From a virus, in IMG/VR virus record IMGVR_UViG_3300048834_000291, positions 1-49,783 of that record: 49,783 nucleotides of DNA; one strand, 5' to 3'. Numbering within the stretch: position 1 is the first letter of the stretch; every line of letters starts with the position of its first letter. Below, piece after piece: positions 29,658 through 38,384 of this stretch. The notes under the pieces are model-generated. The model did no database searches. It had not been told where the DNA came from and saw nothing but the letters and a program-made list of their open reading frames with translations. A program made the position numbers and the translations under genes.

Positions 29658-31649
29658 ATGGACGTCCTGACGCTGTACATCAACAACGCCGACCGCAACC
29701 TGCACCTAGTGCCGGGGACGTTGGAGTACGAGTCCACGGTCCAGGAGCAGGGCACGTTGACGTGCTCGCTGATCTCGACGGACGGGTCGTATCGGCCGGT
29801 CATTGGCCACACGGTGCAGCTGGTCAAGGACCGTCGCACCATGACAATCCAGACCGTTAACGGATCGGTCAACTTCACCGTGACGGCGGGCGGGCCCTTG
29901 AACACGACAGACGTCGGGCGCGTCCTGTCCATCCCGAACGGCGGCGGGCCGGGCATTACCCTGATCGCCCGAATCATGACCAGGAGCTCATCCACGGCGG
30001 GGACGCTGGAGTTCCCGGCCGGGGCCGCCGTGTCGTCGTCGTCCATTCTGGCCAAGTGGCTGTGGGGCGGGTTCATCACGCGTCTGGGGGAGTCACCGTT
30101 CTCGGCCGACTCGGGCCACCGGTTCACCGTCACGTGTCAGGACTACAACTCCTACATCAACCGCATCCTGATCAACACGTATTTCTTGCCGTCCGTGACG
30201 ACCAAGGACGCGTTGACGGTCATTCAGCAGACGTTGAACTTCGCGTTCGGCACGCGCTTGGACCCCGCGATGCCGGCCGGGTCCGCGATTGGATCGCTGC
30301 TCAGCTATTCATGGCGCCCAGGGATGGAGCCAACGGACCGCCTTGTCCAGAAAGAGGAATGGATCTGGACCATTACGCCGGACAATGTCTTCCGCGCGTA
30401 CCCGCCCTCGACGGTCACGTTGCCGACCATGACCAGCGCAACGCCGTTGGAAGGCACCATCGAGATTGAACGCAACTTCGACGACTACCGCAACGACCAG
30501 CGGGTATTCTTCGGAGGCACGGGCCAGGGCTACTTCGCGGACTACATCTACGGCGACGGCGTCACGCGATACTTCCCGCTGTTCGCGTTCCCCGTGGTCG
30601 ACCCAGTCGAGGACATCGGCCAAGTTGTCGTGACCACGAATCCTGGCGCCGTGGATGCGACCAAGGTCTTGGGCGCGTTGGGGTCCGGCGCTCCGTACGA
30701 GTACGACCCCGCGAACAACCGCATCGTTCAGAACGTGTCCGAAACGCTGCTGGACAGCAACGATTTTCTTCTGGTGGAGTATGTCACACAGTTCCCGCTG
30801 GTAGTCGGCGCAGGCAATCCGACAGGGGTCTCGACGTACGGGTTCTTCAGCCGGTCAGATGATTACCCCCAGACCTCGGTCAAGGAAGTCGCGCAGGCGT
30901 ATGCCGACGAACTGATCACGCGGTACGGGCAAGCGCCACAGACCATGTTGACCATGGAAACCTATGACGAGACGTACGCCGTCGTAGGTGCCCGTGTGCC
31001 GGTCAACCTGCCGAACCGAGGCTTGTCGACGGTCAACTTCGTCGTGCTGTCCGTGTCGGGCGTGGATGACGATTCCTACACGCTGAAGTACGTCATCGAA
31101 ATGGCGCTCGGCAATTCGTACCGGGAGCGGTTCATTGACTTCTGGCGCGAGATGACACCCGACAACGAAGCCGCTGCCGTGTCGTCGTCGGGCGCGGCGG
31201 CGCCGTCGTCGCCGGGCGGCGTGATTCCTGCGACGCCGGGCACGGGTGGATCGACAGGCGGGGGCGGCACGACGGCTGGCCCGGTCCGTATCCTGCTGGG
31301 CGGCAACAACTCCGAACCGGTCAACACGACGGGCTGGCGCCCGGTGCCGAATGCGGTGCCGGTCTTGCTCAAGGCAGCCGACTTCCCGAACGCGTTGCGG
31401 TTCCGCACCTACTTCTCATCCAGCAACGGGGCCTTGACGTGCCAGTTCCGGATGAAGAACTACACGGATGGCACGACCATTCTGGGCACAGCCTCGGCGA
31501 GCAGCGGCGCTGTCGCGGCACCCAATGTGTCCGAGGTTGTTCACAATCTCCCGGTGGTGACCGTGGACGGGGTTTACCAGTTGGAAATGAACATGTCGGC
31601 CGCTACGGCGTCTGGCTTCGTGGGCATGTCTTCGTTGGAGAACCAGTGA
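29658..31649 (+). CDS. distal tail/hub (baseplate) protein
   Basis: 663 residues, directly after the tape measure. The N-terminal two thirds have the beta-rich pattern of tail-tip hub proteins (PGTLEYESTVQEQGTLTCSL, HRFTVTCQDYNSYINRILIN, YGQAPQTMLTMETYDETYAV). A Ser/Gly/Pro-rich linker near residues 510-550 leads to a C-terminal beta-sandwich resembling a carbohydrate-binding or fibre-like module. It probably forms the tip that holds the fibre. Confidence 0.65.
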   Translation: MDVLTLYINNADRNLHLVPGTLEYESTVQEQGTLTCSLISTDGSYRPVIGHTVQLVKDRRTMTIQTVNGSVNFTVTAGGPLNTTDVGRVLSIPNGGGPGITLIARIMTRSSSTAGTLEFPAGAAVSSSSILAKWLWGGFITRLGESPFSADSGHRFTVTCQDYNSYINRILINTYFLPSVTTKDALTVIQQTLNFAFGTRLDPAMPAGSAIGSLLSYSWRPGMEPTDRLVQKEEWIWTITPDNVFRAYPPSTVTLPTMTSATPLEGTIEIERNFDDYRNDQRVFFGGTGQGYFADYIYGDGVTRYFPLFAFPVVDPVEDIGQVVVTTNPGAVDATKVLGALGSGAPYEYDPANNRIVQNVSETLLDSNDFLLVEYVTQFPLVVGAGNPTGVSTYGFFSRSDDYPQTSVKEVAQAYADELITRYGQAPQTMLTMETYDETYAVVGARVPVNLPNRGLSTVNFVVLSVSGVDDDSYTLKYVIEMALGNSYRERFIDFWREMTPDNEAAAVSSSGAAAPSSPGGVIPATPGTGGSTGGGGTTAGPVRILLGGNNSEPVNTTGWRPVPNAVPVLLKAADFPNALRFRTYFSSSNGALTCQFRMKNYTDGTTILGTASASSGAVAAPNVSEVVHNLPVVTVDGVYQLEMNMSAATASGFVGMSSLENQ

Positions 31650-34600
31650 TGATGCACCGATGGATGGTGATGATGGTCGTGTGGATGGCCCTGTGGGCGT
31701 CTGCAGGGACGCTACAGGCACAACCGAACCAGGTCGCGGGTGCCTTGTCGGTCGGCACGTACGCGCCGCCTGCAGGGTCTACCGTGCGGTTGGAGGGCCT
31801 AGGCACTTCGGGCGGCACGCAGGTGCTCCTGATCGGGACGTCGAACTTCGAGGTGGTCCGCCGCGCTCTGGCCAAGACGGACCTGCCAGGCGTGACGGGC
31901 TTCACCGACACTGCCCAGACATGGGTGCCGGCCCAGACCTTCACGGCGACCGCGATCTTCAACGGAGGGTTGACCAGCAATGGCGCGCTCACAATTGGCG
32001 GCGCCAACGACCTCATCGTCGGGACGGGCGGTATTCGCGCAGGCTCGGGCAGCGTGGTGATTCGGAACGTCGCCGATTCGTCGGACTCCGCGACGATTGG
32101 CGACTCGGCGATTGCCCTGAACCGCGCGACCACGGTCAACGCCAACCTGTCTCTGTCCGGGGCCAACGACCTGATCACGGGCACCGGAGGGATTCGCACC
32201 AGTAGTGGGACCGTCGACATCCGCAACGTCGCCGACAGCGCCAACGTCGCGCAGTTCGGGGATACGGCTATCACGTTTGTTGAGCCCTTGACGGTCAATG
32301 ACCTGGTCACGGCCACTGGCTATCGCGGGTCGGCCGATCCGTTCACGGTCTATGACTCAGCCACAGGCGCGACCGCATTGCTTCGTGCCTATGACAGCGG
32401 GCGCACCTGGATCGGCAATACGGGCACGAACGCCTACTGGGAGTACAACGCGACGGGTAATGCCTCGGGGTCGCGCAACTGGCGTGCTGGCATCGTCGGG
32501 GGCAACTTCCGGTTCGAGGCCGGGAACGATGCCGGGTCGTCGTGGTCGACGTTGTTTCGGTCGACGGCAGCGGCCAGCATCGCCAATGGCCTGTACTTTG
32601 GCCCCGGTGTGCGTCAGGTCGGGCCGGACCAGGACTTCACGACGGACCTGGGAGTCTACGCCAGTCAGTACGCGAACCTGTGGGTCCGGAGCCTGTTCGC
32701 GACGACGCTGGTCGCGCAGGATGCCATTTCGACTGTCGGCGGTGCCGTACTGGTCACGCCGACAACTAAGCTGGAAGCGGCGGTCTCCTCGGGAGCCACC
32801 ACGTTCCTGACCACGCACAACGAGATGGCGGTCAATGACATCGCCTACATTAATGACAACTTGCAGACCGAGTTCGTGCAGGTGACGGGCGGGCCACGCG
32901 CCGGGGCGTCGAGTATCTCGTTCGTGGGAGAAGCCGAAGCGGTTGCCACAAGCGTCACGCTGCCCACGCATCAGGCGGGCGACCTGTTGCTGGTGTTCGC
33001 GTTCCGGAACGCTGCGACGGCGCCTTCTCTGCCGGGCGGCGGGTGGACCACGCTGTGTACGCAGAGCGGGGGCAGTACCAGTGTACGCGTGGGATACCTG
33101 ATTGCTTCGGGCGCGGGTACCGCGTCGGGCACGTGGACGAACGCAACCAGTGTAATGTCGTCCGTGTATCGCAGCAGTGCGGGCACCATGCCGATTCCTG
33201 TGTCGTGCAGCCACGACAACGGCGCCGCCAGTACGTCGCTGTCGTACCCGTCGCTGACGCTGTCCAAATCCGACTACAGTTCCTGGGTCGCGCGGGCGGC
33301 GATGTCGTCGGCAGGTACGAACATCCAGAACGCTCCTTCGGGGTACACCCTGCGCTCGAACAATACCGCCGTGCCGGAATCGGCCAGCTTCGACAGCAAT
33401 GGGCCGATCCTGGCCACGTCGGTGGCCGCGTCCTCGCCCCTGACGATCTCATCGGCGAATTGGCGCAGTGTGACCGTCGAGATTGTGGGCATCGGTCTGA
33501 CGCCGTATTCCTACGACGTGACGCGCGGCTACGGTGGCGTGTTCCCGGCCCGCGCGTGGGCAGGCGGCGTCGCGTTGGCGAACACTGGCACGACGGGGGA
33601 TGGCGGCATCAACATGTACGCTATCCAGTCGATCAAGGGCAGTGGCGAGCAGGGGCCGACCATTCAGGGATACGAGCGCACCAGCACGACGTACAACGCC
33701 CTGTCGACGCGATGGGCGCTCGGCAACATGAAGGGGCTGTTCGACTATGGCGCCTCCACCGTATGGGGCGCCGCGTTCGGCAACCCTTCAGGTGGGTGGC
33801 TCGGTATCGACACGACGAACGGCATTCGCTTCATGACTAGCGGCACGACGCAGAACGCTCGCTTTGCACCCGATGCGAGCATTCTGCTGGGTCAGTCAGG
33901 CGCGGGGCAGGCCAACACGTACATCGATCCTGGGGTCGTCGCGTTGCGATGGGGCACCAACCCCTTGATCACGTTGTCTTCTCCGGGCATCCAGATGTAC
34001 GACGATGCGGCCGAACGGAGGTTCTATGTGGACCGTTCGACGGGCGCGGTGCTCATTGGCCAGGATGGTGCTGGACAGGAGAACTTGTACATCGATAGCA
34101 CGCAGGCGTTGTTCCGCGTCGGCACAACGCAGCGCGTGGTCGTCAACTCGACGCAGGTGCAGATCAACGACACGGCCGGCACGGCACGAACTATCCTCGA
34201 TGCGTCAATGGCGAAGTTCGGGTCGGTGTCCAATGAACGATTCCAGATCACGTACGGCGGCGCTATCGAGGCATACAACTCTGCAGGCACACTCTATGCG
34301 TCGTTGAGTGCGGCGAACGGGTGGTTGCTCGGCGATTGGCATTCGGGCGTCGGCGCCAAGGGGTACGTGCAGATTACTGACCGCTACTTCCGGCTGTGTA
34401 AGACAGCAGTTGGCTGTACGCTCGAGTTCGACGGCAATTCAGGCGATATCACCAGCACGGGCAGCATTCTACTGTCGACGGGCGGCAACGTTACGAGCAC
34501 GGGCAACTTCGCGCTGACGCAAAACAACGGCCTGAACTTCGTTGCAGGCACGTCAACTTACGCAGCAGCAAAGGCGATCTCGTGGGGCACAGCAGGATCT

Positions 34601-34930
34601 CCTGACGCATCTATTTGGGGCAACGCCACTGGCGACTACCTGAACATGCGTGGCGGTTCGGCGCACCTTCAACTAGGCGTTGTGTCAGGTGTTCAGACGC
34701 TCTACCTCGGTGTGCCGGCGGTGTCTGGGCAATCGTACGCCTTCGAGTCCGGGGAAGCGACAAGCACATCCCGTATCGGTTCAGCGTCTAACCCGTGGGA
34801 CACTATGTACGCGACGCAATACTACGCAGGATCAACCCCCGGCTGGAGCGGGACGCTTGCTGTTACGGCTTCGTGCAATTTGATTGTGTCTGGTGGGTTG
34901 ATTGTCAATTACTCAGGGCTCTGCCCGTAA
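31649..34930 (+). CDS. large tail fibre with N-terminal signal peptide
   Basis: 1093 residues. The ATG overlaps the previous stop (TGATG). It opens with a signal-peptide-like sequence (MMHRWMVMMVVWMALWASAG, cleavage near LQA/QPN). Then come two repeated beta units (GANDLIVGTGGIRAGSG and GANDLITGTGGIRTSSG, each followed by IRNVADS) typical of triple-helical fibre shafts, and a central domain near residues 400-620 with cysteines. The C-terminus is again repetitive and glycine-rich and ends with AVTASCNLIVSGGLIVNYSG. Host recognition is the likely role. A Sec signal on a fibre is odd. Confidence 0.65.
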   Translation: MMHRWMVMMVVWMALWASAGTLQAQPNQVAGALSVGTYAPPAGSTVRLEGLGTSGGTQVLLIGTSNFEVVRRALAKTDLPGVTGFTDTAQTWVPAQTFTATAIFNGGLTSNGALTIGGANDLIVGTGGIRAGSGSVVIRNVADSSDSATIGDSAIALNRATTVNANLSLSGANDLITGTGGIRTSSGTVDIRNVADSANVAQFGDTAITFVEPLTVNDLVTATGYRGSADPFTVYDSATGATALLRAYDSGRTWIGNTGTNAYWEYNATGNASGSRNWRAGIVGGNFRFEAGNDAGSSWSTLFRSTAAASIANGLYFGPGVRQVGPDQDFTTDLGVYASQYANLWVRSLFATTLVAQDAISTVGGAVLVTPTTKLEAAVSSGATTFLTTHNEMAVNDIAYINDNLQTEFVQVTGGPRAGASSISFVGEAEAVATSVTLPTHQAGDLLLVFAFRNAATAPSLPGGGWTTLCTQSGGSTSVRVGYLIASGAGTASGTWTNATSVMSSVYRSSAGTMPIPVSCSHDNGAASTSLSYPSLTLSKSDYSSWVARAAMSSAGTNIQNAPSGYTLRSNNTAVPESASFDSNGPILATSVAASSPLTISSANWRSVTVEIVGIGLTPYSYDVTRGYGGVFPARAWAGGVALANTGTTGDGGINMYAIQSIKGSGEQGPTIQGYERTSTTYNALSTRWALGNMKGLFDYGASTVWGAAFGNPSGGWLGIDTTNGIRFMTSGTTQNARFAPDASILLGQSGAGQANTYIDPGVVALRWGTNPLITLSSPGIQMYDDAAERRFYVDRSTGAVLIGQDGAGQENLYIDSTQALFRVGTTQRVVVNSTQVQINDTAGTARTILDASMAKFGSVSNERFQITYGGAIEAYNSAGTLYASLSAANGWLLGDWHSGVGAKGYVQITDRYFRLCKTAVGCTLEFDGNSGDITSTGSILLSTGGNVTSTGNFALTQNNGLNFVAGTSTYAAAKAISWGTAGSPDASIWGNATGDYLNMRGGSAHLQLGVVSGVQTLYLGVPAVSGQSYAFESGEATSTSRIGSASNPWDTMYATQYYAGSTPGWSGTLAVTASCNLIVSGGLIVNYSGLCP

Positions 34931-34942
34931 GGAGACGACTAC

Positions 34943-35197
34943 ATGAAGGTCTACGAGATTCGCGCCTTGCAGTTCCGCGACTACTACCTGACAAAGGCGC
35001 TTGCCGCGCAGGCGCTGGGTACCGACGTCAACGCCATCAACACGCTCGTCGCTGCGAACATTGCGGCGGGCAAGCCGGGGTTCCCCATCGCGGCGACCGT
35101 GCCTGTGTCGTTCGGGGGCATGCTCGCCGGACTGCGTACGCCGACGAGCACGCAAGTCATGATGGACGAGATCGACGTACGCGAGTCATTGACCTAA
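34943..35197 (+). CDS. hypothetical protein, 84 aa
   Basis: AAGGAG precedes the ATG. Begins MKVYEIRALQFRDYYLTKAL, helical with an Ala-rich middle, ending in MMDEIDVRESLT. Soluble, no motif. It may be a fibre chaperone or accessory, from position only. Followed by a strong hairpin. Confidence 0.5.
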   Translation: MKVYEIRALQFRDYYLTKALAAQALGTDVNAINTLVAANIAAGKPGFPIAATVPVSFGGMLAGLRTPTSTQVMMDEIDVRESLT

Positions 35198-35202
35198 TAC
35201 CA

Positions 35203-35244
35203 GTACCGCGACTTTGCAGGGGATATGCCCCCGTGTCGCGGTAC
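35203..35244 (+). terminator. compound hairpin after the fibre genes
   Basis: GTACCGCGAC (35203-35212) pairs perfectly with GTCGCGGTAC (35235-35244), with an inner GGGG-atatg-CCCC stem. There is no U run, so it may slow or process RNA rather than terminate fully. Confidence 0.5.
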
Positions 35245-35292
35245 CATTCGGGGGTCGCGTCGATCCGGACGCCCACCCTTGAGGATGAGAAC

Positions 35293-35754
35293 ATGACGAA
35301 GTTTCTGTGGTCCCTGATGATGCTGTTCCTGATGTCCACGCTGGCGGCGCCCGCCGAAGCGCAGGACCGTACCTTCCCTGCCGCGAACGGGTCCACGTTC
35401 GTCGAGCAGTCGGACCCCGGTGGCATCTGCCGATGCCAGGTTCTGGTGCTGAACGATGCCTACGCGCCGCCGACACACCTGAACGTCTACGGTCCGGCGG
35501 TCCCCGTGCGCGTCAAGCCCACGGCCGACATCCTGATCTACAACGCCGACTCGGAATGGCACCTGCTCGTGAAGTCGACGCCGTTCGGCTACACGTCGCC
35601 CTACGCCGCCATGGGTGTCTGGGAGCAGTTCGAGTGGGTACGCCTCAGCCCGAACATGGTCTGGACGGCCGGAGATCTGGACGGCGATGGCCGCACGGAC
35701 CTGACCGGCATCAACCAGCGCACCGGGGCCTTCGTCCGGGCCGTGCGCCGGTAA
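35293..35754 (+). CDS. exported protein with FG-GAP/EF-like loop
   Basis: 153 residues. Sec signal peptide MTKFLWSLMMLFLMSTLAAP with cleavage near AEA/QDR. The mature part has a cysteine pair (CRCQVLVL) and beta-rich sequence. Near the end AGDLDGDGRTDLTGINQRTG is the D-x-D-x-D-G-x-x-D calcium loop typical of FG-GAP repeats. Likely acts in the periplasm or outside the cell. Function unknown. Flanked by hairpins on both sides, so probably its own transcript. Confidence 0.55.
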   Translation: MTKFLWSLMMLFLMSTLAAPAEAQDRTFPAANGSTFVEQSDPGGICRCQVLVLNDAYAPPTHLNVYGPAVPVRVKPTADILIYNADSEWHLLVKSTPFGYTSPYAAMGVWEQFEWVRLSPNMVWTAGDLDGDGRTDLTGINQRTGAFVRAVRR

Positions 35755-35760
35755 CCCTGG

Positions 35761-35793
35761 ATCGGCGCGGTCGCTCCGCGCCGATTCCCCCTT
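35761..35793 (+). terminator. rho-independent terminator
   Basis: ATCGGCGCGG-tcgct-CCGCGCCGAT, a perfect 10-bp stem, then TCCCCCTTT. It closes the transcript of the exported protein gene ending at 35754. A further small palindrome GTCACCG/CGGTGAC lies at 35800-35817. Confidence 0.75.
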
Positions 35794-35832
35794 TAACGAG
35801 TCACCGCTACCGGTGACGTGCAAGGAGCACAC

Positions 35833-36186
35833 ATGATTCGGTTCATCTTCGGAACACTCACGGCCACGATGCTGATCCTCGGCACGATGGCCTACGGCCA
35901 GACGACCGCCCCGAACGCCCTGACCGTCGGGGCGACCTTGACCGCAGAACAGAAGGCTGGGCAGTTCGAAGCAGCGCTGTTGCGAATGCAGGAACAGCTC
36001 GCCCAGAAAGATGCGCTCATCTCTCAACTCCTGGCCGAGAACGCCACCATGCGCGAGGCGGCCTCCAAGACGCAGACCCAGGCGCTGACGCGTCGGCTGA
36101 TCACGGAAGCCAAGGGCGACCCCGACGTTGACTCGTGGGACTTCCAGAAGATGGTGCTGGTCAAGGCCCCCGCTCCAAAGAAGTAA
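35833..36186 (+). CDS. exported coiled-coil protein, possible spanin-like subunit
   Basis: 117 residues, AAGGAG upstream. N-terminal hydrophobic segment (MIRFIFGTLTATMLILGTMA, possible cleavage at AYG/QTT), then a coiled coil (AGQFEAALLRMQEQLAQKDA and LISQLLAENATMREA) and a short Lys/Pro end. A membrane- or periplasm-directed helix near lysis genes resembles inner-membrane spanins, but no motif proves it. First gene of the lysis cluster. Confidence 0.5.
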   Translation: MIRFIFGTLTATMLILGTMAYGQTTAPNALTVGATLTAEQKAGQFEAALLRMQEQLAQKDALISQLLAENATMREAASKTQTQALTRRLITEAKGDPDVDSWDFQKMVLVKAPAPKK

Positions 36187-36190
36187 TGCC

Positions 36191-36493
36191 ATGCCGACTG
36201 ACCCGTCGTTTGATCTGATTCTCAAAGCTATCGGCGGCGGGTCAATCGGCGCCTTGTTGCTCGCCATCCTGTATGGCGGGTGGAAAGCAAAGCCGTGGTG
36301 GCTGTTTGCCACGTCGCACGAGCGTATCGTCGCTGTCATCGAGAAGGCTGCCAAAGAGGCCATCGACATCCGCGACAAGCGTATCGCCGAACAAGACGTT
36401 GAACTCCGGGAAACGCGCAAACTGGTGTACCAGCTGATGGGGGTCACCAAGCATGTCATTGAAGCCAAGAAGGAAGAAGCACCCCGTGATTGA
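36191..36493 (+). CDS. membrane-anchored coiled-coil protein, holin-like
   Basis: 100 residues with one transmembrane segment (IGALLLAILYGGW), then WWLFATSHERI and a long charged helix (AAKEAIDIRDKRIAEQDVEL). Such one-span proteins with cytoplasmic coiled coils are common beside phage endolysins. Function unproven. Confidence 0.5.
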   Translation: MPTDPSFDLILKAIGGGSIGALLLAILYGGWKAKPWWLFATSHERIVAVIEKAAKEAIDIRDKRIAEQDVELRETRKLVYQLMGVTKHVIEAKKEEAPRD

Positions 36494-36680
36494 CCGGGTC
36501 GTGCAGTTCATTCGGCGCTTTGGACGCGTGGAGGCCCCGCCCCCGTTGGACGTCGCACCCCTACCGCCGAAACCCGACCACCGTGAAGAATTGCACGCGC
36601 TACGCAACCAGCTGGCGCCGATCTTGTGGGATGCCCACAATTTCTTGATTCACGAACGGATGAAGGGAAAGTCCCGATGA
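36453..36680 (+). CDS. small basic protein, 75 aa
   Basis: ATG at 36453 overlaps the previous gene by 41 bp. A GTG at 36486 with GGAAGAAG upstream is an alternative start giving 64 residues. It has a basic N-terminus (SLKPRRKKHPVIDRVVQFIR), a proline stretch and a short helix. No family recognised. Coupled to the next gene by ATGA. Confidence 0.5.
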   Translation: MSLKPRRKKHPVIDRVVQFIRRFGRVEAPPPLDVAPLPPKPDHREELHALRNQLAPILWDAHNFLIHERMKGKSR

Positions 36681-37114
36681 CGTTTTACGCATACCCGGTC
36701 GAGTGGTGGGCCCTGGCCCTTGGCGTCCTGATGGTCGTGGTGCATGCCGTCGAGTGCTGGGACGTCATGATGCGCTACTCCGCATTTCGACGGTCGCACT
36801 GGCGGAAGTACCGGTTCCTCCACATCCTGGCGATGTCGGGCAACCGGACCGCCGTCCTCCGGCTGATTCAGGCGTTGGCCATTCTTCAGCAGGGTACGCG
36901 GGGCGTGTTGACATCTCCGCCGCCCCTGATCCAGATCGCCAATCACACGACCGAGCATGCCGACATGATCTTGGCGTCCGTGTACTCGAACCGGATCAGC
37001 GTCATCATCATTGCTGTCGCGTCAATCACCAAGGGCATCTGGGCGATGTATGACCGGCACCGCGCCGTCGCCGAATGGAACCGTGCTGGCCGTCCAGAAA
37101 TCTCCCCAGAGTAG
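36677..37114 (+). CDS. membrane protein, 145 aa, lysis cluster
   Basis: An N-terminal transmembrane segment (WWALALGVLMVVVHAVECW), a basic amphipathic stretch (RRSHWRKYRFLHILAMSGNR), a second hydrophobic part near ISVIIIAVASITKGIWAMY and a charged tail. The arrangement resembles the protein at 37304, with which it may pair. Possibly a holin or antiholin. Not provable from sequence. Confidence 0.5.
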   Translation: MTFYAYPVEWWALALGVLMVVVHAVECWDVMMRYSAFRRSHWRKYRFLHILAMSGNRTAVLRLIQALAILQQGTRGVLTSPPPLIQIANHTTEHADMILASVYSNRISVIIIAVASITKGIWAMYDRHRAVAEWNRAGRPEISPE

Positions 37115-37122
37115 GAGGCTCC

Positions 37123-37314
37123 ATGGACCGCCTGAATCGTACCCCGGCCCCGTTCCGACCGAGCAAGCCTGTCGACGATGTGCGCTTTCCCCCGGTACCC
37201 GAGCGGCGTGACGCCGGAGAACTGGACGAACTGAAACACCGTGTCCATGCTCTGTGCATGGAAGCACGCGTGGTCTCCGGCATCTATGTGAAGGATCCAA
37301 GCCGTGACGATTGA
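37123..37314 (+). CDS. small hypothetical protein, 63 aa
   Basis: TAGGAGG upstream of the ATG. Proline-rich N-terminus (MDRLNRTPAPFRPSKPVDDV), then a short helix with a cysteine (LKHRVHALCMEARVVSGIYV). Overlaps the next gene by 11 bp. Unknown. Confidence 0.5.
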   Translation: MDRLNRTPAPFRPSKPVDDVRFPPVPERRDAGELDELKHRVHALCMEARVVSGIYVKDPSRDD

Positions 37315-37672
37315 AACTTTGCTGTTTGTGTGTGTCGTGGTGTGCGTATCGACATCGTTTGCGCTGCAGACATGGTTGATGCTGCAGTATCGCCGTAGCT
37401 ATTTGATGGCGCGGCGGTATACGGCGACGCGCCCGTGGGCGTGGCTCGCAATGACAAAGACTGGCGACGTTATGGTGCGGTACTTCGGCGGCGCCATCAT
37501 CGTGCTCAGCGCCATCGCGCTCCGATACCCGATGCCTGCCAACAACTTGATTCTAGTAAAGGAGTCTGTGCTGGCGGCGTTTGCCTTCCTGCTCGTTGTG
37601 CAGACCACACGCAACGTTCGCGCGGAACTTCGCTCCCAGCATCAGTCCCGTGAGGAGGTGGCGGCGCCATGA
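37304..37672 (+). CDS. membrane protein, 122 aa, holin candidate
   Basis: GTG start inside the previous gene. Three hydrophobic segments (LLFVCVVVCVSTSFALQTWL, then FGGAIIVLSAIALRY and ESVLAAFAFLLVVQT) with short charged loops and a charged tail: class I holin-like topology. It lies directly before the endolysin gene, the usual holin position, and overlaps it by 4 bp. Confidence 0.55.
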   Translation: MTIETLLFVCVVVCVSTSFALQTWLMLQYRRSYLMARRYTATRPWAWLAMTKTGDVMVRYFGGAIIVLSAIALRYPMPANNLILVKESVLAAFAFLLVVQTTRNVRAELRSQHQSREEVAAP

Positions 37673-38184
37673 CCGACCTCGAGGAATCCGCCATCCTGGA
37701 ATCCGTGCTCCGGTGGGAGACGGGGAAGCTGACAAATCACGCGACGGATCTCGGTGGCTTGACCAAGTGGGGCATCACGTGGCGCACCTACTCCAAGTGG
37801 CTGAGGCGCACCGCAACCCTTGCCGACATGCAGGCGTTGACACGGGATACGGCTATCCGGATCTACCGGGCGTGGTACATCCGGGGGCCGGGGTTCTCGT
37901 TGTTGAAGGATGCCGCCCTGGCTGAGATGGCCGTGCATTGGGGCGTGATGTCCGGCCCCGACGATGCGGCACGCGGTCTGCAGCGAATCGTGGGCGTCGC
38001 GGTCGACGGGGTCGTGGGTCCGGTCACGGCGGGCGCCGTCAATCGCGCTACGGACCCTGTAGCCATGCGGCGGATGTACCGGGCCGAATGGGAGCGGCAC
38101 TGTCACGATGAGGTGCGGCGGTTGCCCAAGCAGCGGGCGAATTTGAAGGGCTGGCTGAACCGCATCGCGGACATTGCCAAGTGA
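37669..38184 (+). CDS. endolysin, GH108-type muramidase
   Basis: 171 residues. The N-terminal signature WETGKLTNHATDLGGLTKWG is the GH108 (glyco_hydro_108) E..G....DxGG.TK.GI pattern with E17 as the likely catalytic acid. The C-terminal half matches the PG_binding_3 domain (AVHWGVMSGPDDAARGLQRI, VGVAVDGVVGPVTAGAVN). It cuts the glycan strands of peptidoglycan to release progeny. No signal peptide, so a holin is needed. RBS GAGG at the ATG. Confidence 0.85.
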   Translation: MTDLEESAILESVLRWETGKLTNHATDLGGLTKWGITWRTYSKWLRRTATLADMQALTRDTAIRIYRAWYIRGPGFSLLKDAALAEMAVHWGVMSGPDDAARGLQRIVGVAVDGVVGPVTAGAVNRATDPVAMRRMYRAEWERHCHDEVRRLPKQRANLKGWLNRIADIAK

Positions 38185-38287
38185 ACGTACGAGGGGGCGG
38201 CGGGCACCAGCGCTTCGCCACCGTTGTCCCGGCCGCGTCTGTTGCTCCTTGCCCGTGGCCGGGTGCCCGCCGTCCCCCCGTACGTTC
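38183..38287. terminator. large bidirectional terminator stem between convergent genes
   Basis: The 26-base arm at 38183-38208 (GAACGTACGAGGGGGCGGCG...) pairs with 38262-38287 with only one mismatch and one G-U pair, leaving a loop of about 53 bases. It starts inside the endolysin stop codon and faces the minus-strand genes, so it can stop transcription from both sides or form a dsRNA-like structure. Confidence 0.65.
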
Positions 38288-38290
38288 ATT

Positions 38291-38384
38291 CGTCCTGCAG
38301 ACGCATATGCGGGGCGCGGGGGTGGGGGCCGCCCCCATGGTATGTCCGGACCCCCGAACGTCGCCCTTAGGGTTCTGCAGGACG
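38291..38384 (+). other. structured repeat element, copy B
   Basis: CGTCCTGCAG (38291-38300) pairs perfectly with CTGCAGGACG (38375-38384). Inside, GGGCG/CGCCC, GGGGGT/ACCCCC and GGGGGC-CGCCCCC give a branched fold. The core TGGTATGTCCGGACCCCCGA (38338-38357) is 19/20 identical to copy A at 18369-18388. The end of the minus-strand gene (stop at 38367) lies within the element. Confidence 0.55.

Noticed and set aside
36906-36935. TTGACA in the membrane-protein gene as a promoter
   Set aside because: No -10 hexamer at 16-18 bp. The same applies to TTGACA near 28243 and 37837.
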